A DNA stretch of 57,014 nucleotides from positions 1 to 57,014 of the forward strand of contig CANLUC010000010.1 of NCBI GenBank assembly GCA_947494195.1. Reading direction: 5' to 3'. Position numbers and translations under genes: made by a program. The stretch comes from an uncultured Nesterenkonia sp. (lineage in GTDB: Bacteria > Actinomycetota > Actinomycetes > Actinomycetales > Micrococcaceae). This document shows positions 6,885 to 15,229 of the stretch, in pieces. The notes under the pieces are model-generated. The model did no database searches. It had not been told where the DNA came from and saw only the letters and a program-made list of their open reading frames with translations. Each line of letters opens with the position of its first letter. The first letter of the stretch is position 1.

Positions 6885-8471
6885 TCAGTCTGCGTACGGT
6901 CCTAGTCCTCCTGGCCCCCCGGTCATAGGAGTGTGAGGATCGTTAGGTCGTCTGCCTTGGAACGGTTCATACGGGTTTGTCGCGTCAAGGTCGATGAAGA
7001 CTGCTTCCGTGTCTATAAGAGGTTGTAATTCCTGGTAGTAAGTAGACGGGGTTGATTTGGGATGTTTACCCTCCAGCGCGCAGAGGTAGTACAAGAGCCA
7101 GTACTCGTCGCGCTCGTAATCTTGAGGCGATTGAAGCTCAAAATTGTCCAAAAATCTCTCGACGTAGTGCGTACCCCAGTTGGAATGACTGAGCAACCCC
7201 AATGCTAGGCAATCGCCAGATGCCTCAATCGCATCCGCTGCCTCTGACGAGACAGCGACATCCGCTTTCAGTAGGGTATACAGCGCCCAGGTTGCCGCAT
7301 CTGTCCGACCATTTTCAACATGTTCAATAAGAATACGATTTAAGCTTTCCGCCCTGTTTGCGGTTTCTCCCGGGTCGAGGGTGCCCAGGACGCGACAGGC
7401 GGGACCGACTGCGACCGGTCGGAGGTACCCAATAGTGAGAAGACGTTCTGCGATTGCTTCCCTCATGTGGTCATTTGCCTCGGTTGAGTCCAGTGCTTCC
7501 TCGACGACCACGAGGGCATACCGGAGTTCTCCATCCTCGCCAATGCCACCTGCTTCCAACGCCTGGTCGAGCACATCAAGAAGTTTCATTAGACTTATTG
7601 GGCCACGCCTTGTTAGACGAAGTTCCCGCATCCAACGGGGTAGCATTGGCTTGGGAAGTTCCAGTATTTCCGTCTTGGTTGGGTGAATTGATAGCTTTAG
7701 ACAGGCGAGTTCATCGCGAACTGCATTTATAAATGCTTCGGCCTCGTCCCGACTGCTAGCGACAAAGCTGTAGTCGTCAATAAATCTTAGGGCATTTTTA
7801 TTGCTTTGGGCTAGGGGATCGCGTTTTTTGATTCGAGAGTCTATCGACGCGAGTATAATCTCGCCTATTATTGCAGAAGTTCCTGGTCCTATAGATATCC
7901 CAGTTGTCTCTTTTCTCCGAGAATTTCGCACCCTGGAGTCTAGACGATTCGCCCAGTCTGTCTTGTTTCCCTGTATAGCCTTGGCTTGCACGACTCCGTG
8001 AACAGCCCAAGGAATGGCATGCGTGTAGATGGAACCGTAGAAGTTACTGATGTCCGCTTTAGCGTGGAATCGTCCACCGGGGTAGAGAAGGTCTTGGGCC
8101 GAAGCACTTTCGTTCATGGAGAAGACGCGACCGTCTTTATGGTCGGTCAGTCTTAGAGCACTGAAATAATTGTTCTCCACGTGACGCCACTTGGACCATG
8201 AGTCGCGAAGTTCGCGGACCAAGTCGACATACGCTCGGGGGTGTAAGACTTCCATATTTCGAGGCGCAAGATCGTACCTCGTGGCACGGACTGCGATGGT
8301 CCCGTAACCGTCGCTTCGGGGAGCCCCGACTGCTCGAAGTTTGTTGGACAACTCTTCTGTGAGATCGGTCGAAACGAAACAGGGGGGAAATTCATCCCCT
8401 CTCTTGGCGATGCGCGGGAAAAAGTGGTGCGCCAGTAGGCGGTTCTCAACCTTCTGAGCTGTAAGTGCCAC
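6885..8471 (-). CDS. Abi/UG-type (defence-associated) reverse transcriptase
   Basis: A 528-residue reverse transcriptase. RT motif A is ADISNFYGSIY with catalytic D140; motif B is GISIGPGTSAIIGEIILA (191-208); motif C is FIDDY with D232-D233; motif D is near LSIHPTKTEIL (260-270). Residues from about 290 to 490 are helix-rich and resemble the alpha-helical repeat C-termini of AbiA/AbiK/AbiP2 and related unknown-group RTs, which act in phage defence, some through protein-primed or untemplated DNA synthesis. It lacks group II intron maturase regions. Start is GTG 8471 with AGAAGGA 7 nt upstream. The codon use is AT-richer than the neighbours. I saw no retron msr-msd region, though this needs folding. 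It converges with the 5287-6838 gene pair. Confidence 0.85.
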   Translation of the reverse strand: MALTAQKVENRLLAHHFFPRIAKRGDEFPPCFVSTDLTEELSNKLRAVGAPRSDGYGTIAVRATRYDLAPRNMEVLHPRAYVDLVRELRDSWSKWRHVENNYFSALRLTDHKDGRVFSMNESASAQDLLYPGGRFHAKADISNFYGSIYTHAIPWAVHGVVQAKAIQGNKTDWANRLDSRVRNSRRKETTGISIGPGTSAIIGEIILASIDSRIKKRDPLAQSNKNALRFIDDYSFVASSRDEAEAFINAVRDELACLKLSIHPTKTEILELPKPMLPRWMRELRLTRRGPISLMKLLDVLDQALEAGGIGEDGELRYALVVVEEALDSTEANDHMREAIAERLLTIGYLRPVAVGPACRVLGTLDPGETANRAESLNRILIEHVENGRTDAATWALYTLLKADVAVSSEAADAIEASGDCLALGLLSHSNWGTHYVERFLDNFELQSPQDYERDEYWLLYYLCALEGKHPKSTPSTYYQELQPLIDTEAVFIDLDATNPYEPFQGRRPNDPHTPMTGGPGGLGPYAD

Positions 8472-8753
8472 GTCGGATCCTTCTTGGCGTTGTCTTGAGG
8501 GAGTAAAGGGCTGCCACTCGTCCGGGCGTTCGCCAACTGTGTGCGTGGTATGAAGCTCAAGGTGCTGAGGCTTCTGCGACAGTCGGTCTTTGAGAAACGG
8601 AGAATGCCTGATGAGCTTGAAGCTTAATTAGGGACTGTCCGAATTGCGAACCTCGGCATATCTTGTCACGCGCTTGAGTGTTGCAGATAGGGCCCCTTTG
8701 CCGGGCTTTTAATCGAGCGGGGCATACGGGCACCCTGAGGCCAGCACCTGCAT
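8472..8753. other. Region upstream of the reverse transcriptase, no gene recognised
   Basis: The 280 bases hold the RT promoter region and unassigned sequence. On the minus strand, bases about 8737-8704 resemble 34275-34307 on the plus strand (core GTGCCCGTAT). I see no intact gene. The stretch would be the place to look for an RNA partner of the RT. Confidence 0.35.
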
Positions 8754-8803
8754 GGAGCCGTTTTGGGGTGGGGGAGTGCCCGGTGAGCGACCGGCTTGCG
8801 GGC
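8754..8803 (+). repeat. Dispersed 50-bp repeat, copy 1
   Basis: Bases 8754-8803 match 19189-19238 with about four or five mismatches, including the shared core GGGGTGGGGGAGTGCCCGGT. This copy runs straight into the IS481-type transposase remnant, so the repeat may derive from mobile-element DNA. Confidence 0.7.
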
Positions 8804-8960
8804 AGTGCTCGAGCCCGCTCTGGCCGCTGAATGGGCCTATACGGTCGCCTATGACTCAGAAGAAGCTCGAGCAGCGACCTATCAGGACTGGGTCCATGCC
8901 TACAATCGCCACAGACCCTACACCGGCATCGGTGGACTGACTCCTCAGCCCGTGTTCGTA
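8796..8960 (+). pseudogene. IS481-family transposase, C-terminal fragment
   Basis: Translated from about 8799, the frame reads ALAAEWAYTVAYDSEEARAA then WVHAYNRHRPYTGIGGLTP, the C-terminal end of an IS481-type DDE integrase core (the part with the catalytic-glutamate helix region and the YN-RPH motif). The N-terminal two thirds and the DNA-binding domain are absent, and the frame runs on into unrelated sequence after about 8960. It is a dead remnant marking the right side of the RT block. Confidence 0.75.
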
Positions 8961-9182
8961 ACTCACGGGCAACTACACCTAGAGGCGCAGTTCTGCGGGG
9001 ATAGAGTGCGGGGCACTTCACTGCCTCAAGGATCGGTTGGGACCAGTGTCAGCGGGGGAGCGGTGCGTATGGCATAGCCCAGAGCGTCACCCGATTATCG
9101 AGTCCCGCAGCTAACACGTGCCGGTCGATGAAGAGCAGCTGCGCGGCTAGCTTTGAGACACACTCAATGATGTGGCACCCAC

Positions 9183-9542
9183 TTATTCGGCGTCTGCCAC
9201 CTTGGCGACTGGCACGCCCACGTAGACCAGGATGTCCCCGCCATCGATCTTAACCTGGTGGGTAGAGGCGTCTACCGTGGCCGGCAGGGAGAGCACCTTG
9301 CCGTTGCGCAAGCAAAACCGGGCGGCGTGCTGTGGGCACTCGATGATGTCGTCCTCGATGAAGCCTTCTGCTAGTGAGGCGGCGCCGTGCGTGCAACGGT
9401 CGTCGAGGGCGTAGAACTTGCCGGTCTCGGTATGGAAGACCGTGATCGGCACGGTGCCAGTAGTGGCGGCGGGGACCAGCATGGCCTCCCCCTCGAGGAT
9501 CTCGCCAGTGGTGCCCACGATGATAGGTTCAGTTTTTCGCAT
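9183..9542 (-). CDS. Rieske [2Fe-2S] ferredoxin
   Basis: A 119-residue Rieske-type ferredoxin. The cluster ligands are C50-T-H52 (box CTHG) and C69-P-Q-H72 (box CPQHAARF), in a beta-rich protein of the length usual for the ferredoxin subunits of dioxygenases or for NirD-like proteins. It would carry electrons in the cytoplasm; no signal peptide is seen. No oxygenase or reductase partner lies nearby. It starts 40 bp after the sdhB stop and is probably co-transcribed with it. AAGGA stands 11 nt before ATG 9542. Confidence 0.88.
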   Translation of the reverse strand: MRKTEPIIVGTTGEILEGEAMLVPAATTGTVPITVFHTETGKFYALDDRCTHGAASLAEGFIEDDIIECPQHAARFCLRNGKVLSLPATVDASTHQVKIDGGDILVYVGVPVAKVADAE

Positions 9543-9582
9543 GCTGTGTTGAGTCCTTATCTAAAGCTCCACGGCGGTGGGA

Positions 9583-10371
9583 TCAGAAGGAGCGAGTCAA
9601 GATTGCGTTCTTAACTTCGGAGATGGCCTTGGTGACCTCGATGCCGCGCGGGCAGGCCTCGGTGCAGTTGAAGGTCGTGCGGCAGCGCCACACGCCCTCT
9701 TTGTCGTTGAGGACCTCCAGGCGCATGTCACCGGCGTCGTCGCGGGAATCGAAGATGAAGCGATGCGCATTGACGATCGCGGCCGGGCCGAAGTACTGCC
9801 CATCGGTCCAGAAGACCGGGCAGGACGAGGTGCAGGCAGCGCAGAGGATGCACTTGGTGGTGTCATCGAAGCGCTCACGCTCCTCCGGGGACTGGATCCG
9901 CTCGGCAGTCGGTGCCGGGGAGTTGTTGACCATGAAGGGCATGATCTCGCGGTAGGACTGGAAGAACGGCTCCATATCCACGATCAGGTCCTTCTCCACC
10001 GGCAGACCCTTGATCGGCTCCACCAGGATCGGCTTGGAGGTGTCCAGGTCCTTCAGCAGCACCTTGCAGGCCAGGCGGTTGCGACCATTGATGCGCATGG
10101 CATCGGAGCCGCACACGCCGTGGGCGCAGGAGCGGCGGAACGTGAGTGATCCGTCGATCTCCCACTTGACCTTGTGCAGGGCGTCCAGCACGCGGTCGGT
10201 GCCGTACATGGTGAGTTTCCACTCGTCCCAGTGGGCATCGTCGGAGAACTCCGGGTCATAGCGGCGGACCTGCAGCGTGATCTCGAAGCTCGGGATCTCA
10301 CCGCCGCCGGTGCTCTCGGCCAGGTCGATCTTGGAAGCGGGCTCTGCGACTTCTTTGGTGGGGGTGCTCAT
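9583..10371 (-). CDS. sdhB: Succinate dehydrogenase iron-sulfur subunit
   Basis: A 262-residue SdhB. The N-terminal domain carries the [2Fe-2S] cluster (SCAHGVCGSDAMRINGRNRL). The C-terminal domain has CILCAACTSSCP for the [4Fe-4S] cluster and CRTTFNCTEACPRGIEVTK for the [3Fe-4S] and second-strand ligands. It normally passes electrons from the SdhA flavin to membrane quinone. Here no sdhA, sdhC or sdhD is present; only the last codons of sdhA remain just upstream, ending 2 nt from the sdhB ATG. The gene therefore looks like a captured 3' piece of a chromosomal sdh operon. Whether it is expressed or useful is unknown. Confidence 0.95.
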   Translation of the reverse strand: MSTPTKEVAEPASKIDLAESTGGGEIPSFEITLQVRRYDPEFSDDAHWDEWKLTMYGTDRVLDALHKVKWEIDGSLTFRRSCAHGVCGSDAMRINGRNRLACKVLLKDLDTSKPILVEPIKGLPVEKDLIVDMEPFFQSYREIMPFMVNNSPAPTAERIQSPEERERFDDTTKCILCAACTSSCPVFWTDGQYFGPAAIVNAHRFIFDSRDDAGDMRLEVLNDKEGVWRCRTTFNCTEACPRGIEVTKAISEVKNAILTRSF

Positions 10372-10428
10372 CAGTACTTACGCTCCATCGGCTCGTAACG
10401 GGTCATGACAATAGGCGTGGGTCCAAAC
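10372..10428 (-). pseudogene. 3' remnant of sdhA
   Basis: Reading the minus strand into sdhB, one frame ends PIVMTRYEPMERKY followed by TGA. This is the usual C-terminus of actinobacterial SdhA. Its stop codon overlaps the sdhB start (TGATG arrangement), as in intact sdh operons. Similarity ends after about 18 codons, near 10430, where unrelated sequence begins. Confidence 0.75.
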
Positions 10429-10522
10429 CGCGTGCCGGCGGTTCAGAGAGCTCGTTGATCCGGGGGGCCGCCATCCTCGGATGACGGCCTGGTCCCTCAC
10501 CGTTCGGCGTTGAGTTCGCGTT

Positions 10523-10840
10523 CTAGTTCTGAGACGGCAGTTGGGCTACCAGTTCGTGGTCTTTAGGTATTAGTCCGATCTTCGCGGCCCCGCCCGGGGA
10601 ACCGATGTCGTCGAAGAACTCCACATTCGCCCGGTAGTACTCAGCCCATTTCTCGGGAAGATCATCTTCGTAATAGATGGCCTCCACAGGGCACACGGGC
10701 TCGCAAGCACCACAGTCGATGCATTCATCCGGGTGGATGTAGAGGGAGCGTTCACCCTCATAAATGCAGTCCACCGGGCATTCATCGACGCACGCCAAGT
10801 CTTTCACGTCAACACAGGGCAGGGCGATCACGTACGTCAT
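10523..10840 (-). CDS. fdxA: Seven-iron ferredoxin (FdxA/FdxC type)
   Basis: A 105-residue ferredoxin starting MTYVIALPCVDVKD. CVDECPVDCI and CIDCGACEPVCPVEAI supply the ligands for the [3Fe-4S] and [4Fe-4S] clusters, with the long C-terminal tail of actinobacterial FdxA/FdxC. It is a cytoplasmic low-potential electron carrier. ATG 10840 is preferred over codons up to 34 residues further upstream, because AAAGGAGAG lies just before it. It reads in the same direction as sdhB but about 150 bp away, with the sdhA remnant between. Confidence 0.92.
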   Translation of the reverse strand: MTYVIALPCVDVKDLACVDECPVDCIYEGERSLYIHPDECIDCGACEPVCPVEAIYYEDDLPEKWAEYYRANVEFFDDIGSPGGAAKIGLIPKDHELVAQLPSQN

Positions 10841-11206
10841 CAGCTCTCCTTTGCGTGTGGTGGATGGAGGCGTAGGTCTCATATGAGCTTGTACAAGGGC
10901 CCGCTCGTAGGCACCAGACGCGATGTTCTGATCTTGTGTCACGATAGCACCTTTTATACGAGTGGCAATAGGATAAATAGGGGGAATAGCCCTCGATGCG
11001 CTCTAAGCCGAGGTCAAGTCCCGGTCCTTTTATTCGGGGTTCGCGGTGGTAGATCCGCCGTGGGCACACCGGGGAGTCGATCCGATGGAGCTCAGCCCAG
11101 CTGTCCGTTTCATCAAGCTTTCGTCGCGGCGTGCAGGCCTGGCGTTGCGGAGACAAAAAAATTGCCTAATCCCGTGTCGATCAGGCGTGTTCGATCGACT
11201 CGGTCC

Positions 11207-11902
11207 TCACGCCGGTGCGTTCAACGGCCTCGTCGGGCGTGCCAGATAAGCTTGGCAGCCGTTTGGACCGGCGAAAGGTACCAGACGTTCGGCAACCACC
11301 GGGGCTTCCAGCCCTTCGAGGAGTCCTTGCATCAAACCCAGGTGCACCGAGCAGACGATTCCCTGGTGAGTCTGTGCAACCTCCAGAAACGGACAGTGGC
11401 GCTGCAGGACCATCATGTCTTCACCTTCATCGGAGACCTCGGGCGCGAAATCGAGCTGGGCTAGGATCTCGACCAGTGTCGTCACCGCGTCTTCCTGGGA
11501 CGGCGCATGAGGAGAACCAGCGACCAATTCCAGGCCCCAGGCCCGGCCAGAATCGATGGCTGAGCCGACTGGATCGGGGTTCGTGTCCGTGATGAGCTGG
11601 GCCAGAACCTTGGCGAGCTGACCGAAGTTGTGGTGTTCATTCCCGGAATCCGGGACCGCGGCGGCGGTGTAGACCAGTGGGGGGCGTCCGTGCTCACCGC
11701 CACGCCTTACCTGCCGACGGACCAGACCGTCTGCTTCGAGTCGATCCAGGTGAAAACGCACTGTGTTGGGGTGTAAGCCGGTGCGCTCGGCCATGGACTG
11801 AACACCACACCCCGCGGCAGAAGCACGGATTGCCTGAAGGACACGCCAACGCGAATCAGCGCGGGCGTTATCCGCGCGAGCATCGACCGATCTCTGACTC
11901 AT
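11207..11902 (-). CDS. ArsR/SufR-like HTH regulator with three C-terminal Cys
   Basis: A 231-residue regulator. An N-terminal winged HTH (about 20-62, GVQSMAERTGLHPNTVRFHL) is followed by the GRPPLVYTA wing and a C-terminal sensor domain. C170 (HCPFLEVA), C184 (IVCSVHLG) and C216 (NGCQA) are spaced like the iron-sulfur ligands of SufR-type regulators, so an Fe-S cluster sensing redox state or nitric oxide is plausible. The neighbour on the same strand upstream is a flavohemoglobin, which supports an NO-related role; this is inference. ATG 11902 has only a weak ribosome binding site. A 20-bp stretch of the gene (11456-11475) is repeated exactly 734 bp away. Confidence 0.75.
   Translation of the reverse strand: MSQRSVDARADNARADSRWRVLQAIRASAAGCGVQSMAERTGLHPNTVRFHLDRLEADGLVRRQVRRGGEHGRPPLVYTAAAVPDSGNEHHNFGQLAKVLAQLITDTNPDPVGSAIDSGRAWGLELVAGSPHAPSQEDAVTTLVEILAQLDFAPEVSDEGEDMMVLQRHCPFLEVAQTHQGIVCSVHLGLMQGLLEGLEAPVVAERLVPFAGPNGCQAYLARPTRPLNAPA
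11456..11475 (+). repeat. Exact 20-bp direct repeat, copy inside the regulator gene
   Basis: CTGGGCTAGGATCTCGACCA occurs here, in the codons for VEILAQ, and again at 12190-12209 in the gap between the regulator and flavohemoglobin genes. An exact 20-base match at this distance is unlikely by chance and suggests microhomology recombination or a partial duplication. Confidence 0.8.
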
Positions 11903-12256
11903 AACCCTAGGATCTCATCCCCGTCCGTGTCGGTTCCCCTAGACGAACCACCATGTCTGGAACCTGCATCCATCATCTCTGTGTATGGGTTGATGCAGGA
12001 GGCTGGTGGCTGTGTTGGCTCGGACCCCGGACCGCCGCCGCCAGATACTCCTTGTCCTGCCCAGCCTGGTCGGGTGGGCACCCTACTTACTGTTTGTTCC
12101 GGCAGGGTGTGAAATTTGGCAGACTGGAGCAAGGAAACGATACTTAGCACCTCTGACGTCGGACCTGGCCCGGGCAGCTCGCGCACTTACTGGGCTAGGA
12201 TCTCGACCAAGCGAAGCAGCACGCTGCGACCACGACCCCCAGGCGCCACATGGCGT
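11903..12256. other. Gap between regulator and flavohemoglobin genes
   Basis: The 354 bases hold no convincing gene. They contain the regulator promoter region and, at 12190-12209, the second copy of the exact 20-bp repeat found inside the regulator gene. Confidence 0.4.
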
Positions 12257-13465
12257 CTACGCGGGTTGCTGCGCCCACAGGTCCGGGCCGAACACCTCGT
12301 AGTGGATGTTCTCGCTCGACACTCCCTGATCGATGAGCGACCGTCGAGCGCTCTGCATAAAGGGTAGTGATCCGCACATGAAGACCTGGGCCTCTTCGGG
12401 AAGCTCCACGTCGGAGAGATCCATGAATCCAGATTTCGCCGGATGCAGGGTCGGGGCGATCTCGGCGTCCTTCTTGTACCAATTCTGGGCTCGCGCATCG
12501 GTCATCGCGAGAACCTGCCGGCGGAGACCGTCGTAGAGCGCATGGTCGGCGTGGGACTTGTCGGCGTGGAAGAGCCGCACCGTGCGGTCGGGCTGACGCC
12601 GCGAGAGGTCCTCCATGATGGCAGCCACCGGGGTGATCCCGATCCCCGCCGAGACCAGCACCAGAGGGACATCGGTCTCGTCGAGCAACACGTCGCCTGC
12701 CGGCTGTGACACATCCAGGAGGGTGCCCGGCTGGGCGTTGGCGTGCAACCAGCCCGAGACCTGACCGTCGGGGGTGCCGTCGACGCCGTGGACCCGCTTG
12801 ATCGTGACCCGCAGGGAATCGCCGCGCGGTCCTGAAGAGATCGTGTACTGGCGCGGCTGACGCAGTCCGTTCGGAAGGTCCACAGCGATCGCTACATACT
12901 GTCCGGTCCGGTGTGAGGGCACCTGGCCCTGCACCGGGGCGAGCAGCAGCGAAAACACCTCATCGGACTCCTCGAACCGCTCCACGACCCGGTACTTGGC
13001 GTAGGGGTGCTCGGGATCCGTGCCGCCCTCGGCGTAGAGCTTGCCTTCCTCAGCGATCAGAGACGTGGCGAAGAGCCAGTAGACCTCATCCCATGCGGCG
13101 GCGACCTCCGGGGTGATCGCTTCCCCGAGCACCTTCTTCACCGCAGCAAGCAGGTAGCGTCCAACGATCAGGTACTCGGCGGCCTGAATGCCGAGCGAGA
13201 CGTGCTTGTGGGCGATACGTCTCATGACCGGTGTGAAGTCTGGGGCATCGGGGTCGATCAGATGCACCGCGAACGCCACGACCGATGCCGCCAGTGCCTT
13301 TGGTTGCTCCCCGACTGCCTGGTTCGCCTGGTTGAAGATGTTCAGCAGCTCTGGATGGGCCTCGAACATGTCCGCGTAGAAAAGCTTGCTGATCTCTTCG
13401 GCATGTTCGGCGACCACGCCGGCCGTCTGCTCGACGACGATGGTGGATTCTGAAGAGAGTTTCAT
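12257..13465 (-). CDS. hmp: Flavohemoglobin, nitric oxide dioxygenase
   Basis: A 402-residue flavohemoglobin that oxidises NO to nitrate using NAD(P)H and O2 in the cytoplasm. The globin domain (about 1-138) has the proximal histidine in RIAHKHVSLG (H88) and distal Y30. The reductase part follows: FAD motif RQYTISSG (about 210), the NADH-binding GIGITP segment and the C-terminal CGSLPFM and YEVFGPD motifs. The length is normal. AAAGG lies upstream of ATG 13465. It points at the Fe-S-type regulator gene 355 bp downstream. Its upstream region contains a perfect GC palindrome at 13530-13543. Confidence 0.95.
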   Translation of the reverse strand: MKLSSESTIVVEQTAGVVAEHAEEISKLFYADMFEAHPELLNIFNQANQAVGEQPKALAASVVAFAVHLIDPDAPDFTPVMRRIAHKHVSLGIQAAEYLIVGRYLLAAVKKVLGEAITPEVAAAWDEVYWLFATSLIAEEGKLYAEGGTDPEHPYAKYRVVERFEESDEVFSLLLAPVQGQVPSHRTGQYVAIAVDLPNGLRQPRQYTISSGPRGDSLRVTIKRVHGVDGTPDGQVSGWLHANAQPGTLLDVSQPAGDVLLDETDVPLVLVSAGIGITPVAAIMEDLSRRQPDRTVRLFHADKSHADHALYDGLRRQVLAMTDARAQNWYKKDAEIAPTLHPAKSGFMDLSDVELPEEAQVFMCGSLPFMQSARRSLIDQGVSSENIHYEVFGPDLWAQQPA

Positions 13466-13529
13466 TTGTGGACCTTTTGTCTAGCGCTTAGCCACCACGA
13501 ACTGGGTGGACTCTTGGATGCTTTCCCAG

Positions 13530-13543
13530 CGCCCCGCGGGGCG
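13530..13543. promoter_or_regulatory. Perfect palindrome upstream of hmp
   Basis: CGCCCCGCGGGGCG is a perfect 14-base palindrome 65 bp upstream of the flavohemoglobin start and about 140 bp beyond the butanediol dehydrogenase stop. It could be a regulator site or part of a terminator for the upstream gene. No T run follows. Confidence 0.3.
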
Positions 13544-13680
13544 GGATGAATTTAACTGTGATTACTCGCCGACTCTTCCGGCATGCGCACTTCGGCAGTT
13601 TCGGGAGATCAAGTGCCTGGTGTGGTTCATCGGCCACTCTGCCTATCGAAGATCCGATGCCCTCAGAAGCGGACGACTGG

Positions 13681-14745
13681 TCAAGCTCGGGGGTCGACGA
13701 GGATTTTGACGTGCTGTTCGTTGTTGTTGATCAGCTGGTCGAATCCCTCGGTGACTAGTCCGTCGAGGCCGATCCTACCGGTGATGAACGGACCGAGGTC
13801 GATCTTGCCGGCCTCGACGAGCTCGATCACGCGCCGGTGATCGTTGGCGTAGCCGATGGTGCCCAGCAGAGCGATCTCCTTGAGCACCAACTTCGGCATG
13901 TCCACCTCAGGCTTGTGCCCCCAGATCGAGACGTTGACGATGATCCCGGCAGGGCGCACCGCGTCCAGAAGCATGTCTAGGACCACAGGGACCGAGGAGC
14001 ATTCGAAGCCGACGTCGGCGCCCCGACCGTTGGTGCGTCGGCGCACCTCTTCGGCCACATCGACGTCGCGGGGGTCGAAGACCTCATCGGCGACCCCGGT
14101 CTCCCGCGCCTTGGCCTTCCGCGCCTCGGAGAGCTCGGAGATGAAGACCGTGAGGCCCTCGGCCTTCAGCACTGCTGCGGTGAGCAGACCGATGGGACCT
14201 GCGCCGCCGACGATTGCGATGTCACCCGCCTTGGCGCCGGACCGGACGAAGGCGTGATGACCCACGGCCAGTGGTTCGATCAAGGCAGCGTGATCGAGCG
14301 CGACGTGGTCCGCGATCGGGTGGACCCAACGCCGTTCGACCACGATCTTCTCACTGAGCCCGCCGCCGCGACCGCCGAGGCCGATGAAATTCATGTCCTG
14401 GGAAAGCTGGTAATCGACCCCAGGCTTCGCGTCCACGTCGTCGCGGATGATGTAGGGCTCGACCACGACCTTCTGTCCTGGTGTGAGGTCCTTGACGTCA
14501 TCGGCGACGGCAGTGACGGTTCCGGAGAATTCATGTCCGAGCGTAACCGGCGCGGATTCACCCGAGATGGGGTGCGGGTGCCCGTGGGCAGGGACGAAGA
14601 TCGGGCCCTCGAGGTACTCGTGGAGGTCGGTGCCGCAGATGCCGCACCAGGCGACATCGATGGCCACATGCCCTTGCTTCAACGCAGGTTCGTCGATCTC
14701 CTCGATACGGATGTCTTTGCGATCGTAGTATCGTGCTGCGCGCAT
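13681..14745 (-). CDS. 2,3-butanediol dehydrogenase, zinc MDR family
   Basis: A 354-residue medium-chain zinc alcohol dehydrogenase closest in pattern to (R,R)-2,3-butanediol dehydrogenases. Catalytic zinc ligands are C37 (GICGTD) and H71 (LGHEFSG); the Rossmann motif is GGAGPIGL. The insertion after LHEYLEGPIFVPA and the absence of the four-Cys structural zinc lobe are typical of the butanediol group. It interconverts acetoin and butanediol with NAD(H). GGAG precedes ATG 14745 by 9 nt. It reads in the same direction as hmp but 215 bp away. Exact substrate is inference. Confidence 0.85.
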   Translation of the reverse strand: MRAARYYDRKDIRIEEIDEPALKQGHVAIDVAWCGICGTDLHEYLEGPIFVPAHGHPHPISGESAPVTLGHEFSGTVTAVADDVKDLTPGQKVVVEPYIIRDDVDAKPGVDYQLSQDMNFIGLGGRGGGLSEKIVVERRWVHPIADHVALDHAALIEPLAVGHHAFVRSGAKAGDIAIVGGAGPIGLLTAAVLKAEGLTVFISELSEARKAKARETGVADEVFDPRDVDVAEEVRRRTNGRGADVGFECSSVPVVLDMLLDAVRPAGIIVNVSIWGHKPEVDMPKLVLKEIALLGTIGYANDHRRVIELVEAGKIDLGPFITGRIGLDGLVTEGFDQLINNNEQHVKILVDPRA

Positions 14746-14971
14746 GGTGGTGGTCTCCTAATAGAGTGGATAGACACGGGGGTGTTGCTGGGCCACTGGG
14801 AGGCGACCGCCCTATGGAGTTATCGCCGTGACGCGAACGGGCTTTTACTGATTTGGGGCGGAGATGGGGCAACGCCGCAGGTCGAGACGAGCAACCTGGT
14901 GCTGCCGCAACTGGCAGGACAGCCAATGTTGGCCCGCAACAGCAGCTGTCTGACCAGCAGGCGATGAGTGT

Positions 14972-15160
14972 TCAGCGTCGTTTAACAGTGCCACTGCCAT
15001 CGAGCTTGATGCGCCCTTCGAGTACATGGACCGTCGCCTCTCCGAGGTTCTCGTGTTCGGAGAGCTTCTCTCCTCCTCTCGGCGCCATGACGGTCTGGCG
15101 GAGCTGATGCTCATGGCCACCGAAGACACCATTCACCTCGGTGTCCAGTGAGTCAGCCAT
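14972..15160 (-). pseudogene. Truncated cupin-domain gene
   Basis: A 62-codon frame begins MADSLDTEVNGVFGGHEHQL and continues RQTVMAPRGG, SEHENLGEAT and VHVLEGRIKL. This is the N-terminal half of a small cupin family of about 105 residues. After DGSGT the reading frame decays and stops (VKRR, then TGA), and no other frame clearly restores the C-terminal half. The product would lack the second half of the beta barrel, so I call it a pseudogene. Confidence 0.6.
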
Positions 15161-15229
15161 CGCTTCACACTAGTGCGCGACAGGATCACAAAGCGATAGC
15201 TAGACGGCGCGGAAGCGGCTGTGGGCTCT

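Noticed and set aside
8472-8753. A retron msr-msd region for the reverse transcriptase
   Set aside because: I found no convincing pair of inverted repeats with the usual retron layout, and the protein resembles Abi/UG RTs more than retron RTs. Folding could change this.
13506-13709. Short plus-strand frames between hmp and the butanediol dehydrogenase gene
   Set aside because: They overlap the dehydrogenase 3' end antisense and lack ribosome binding sites and family features.
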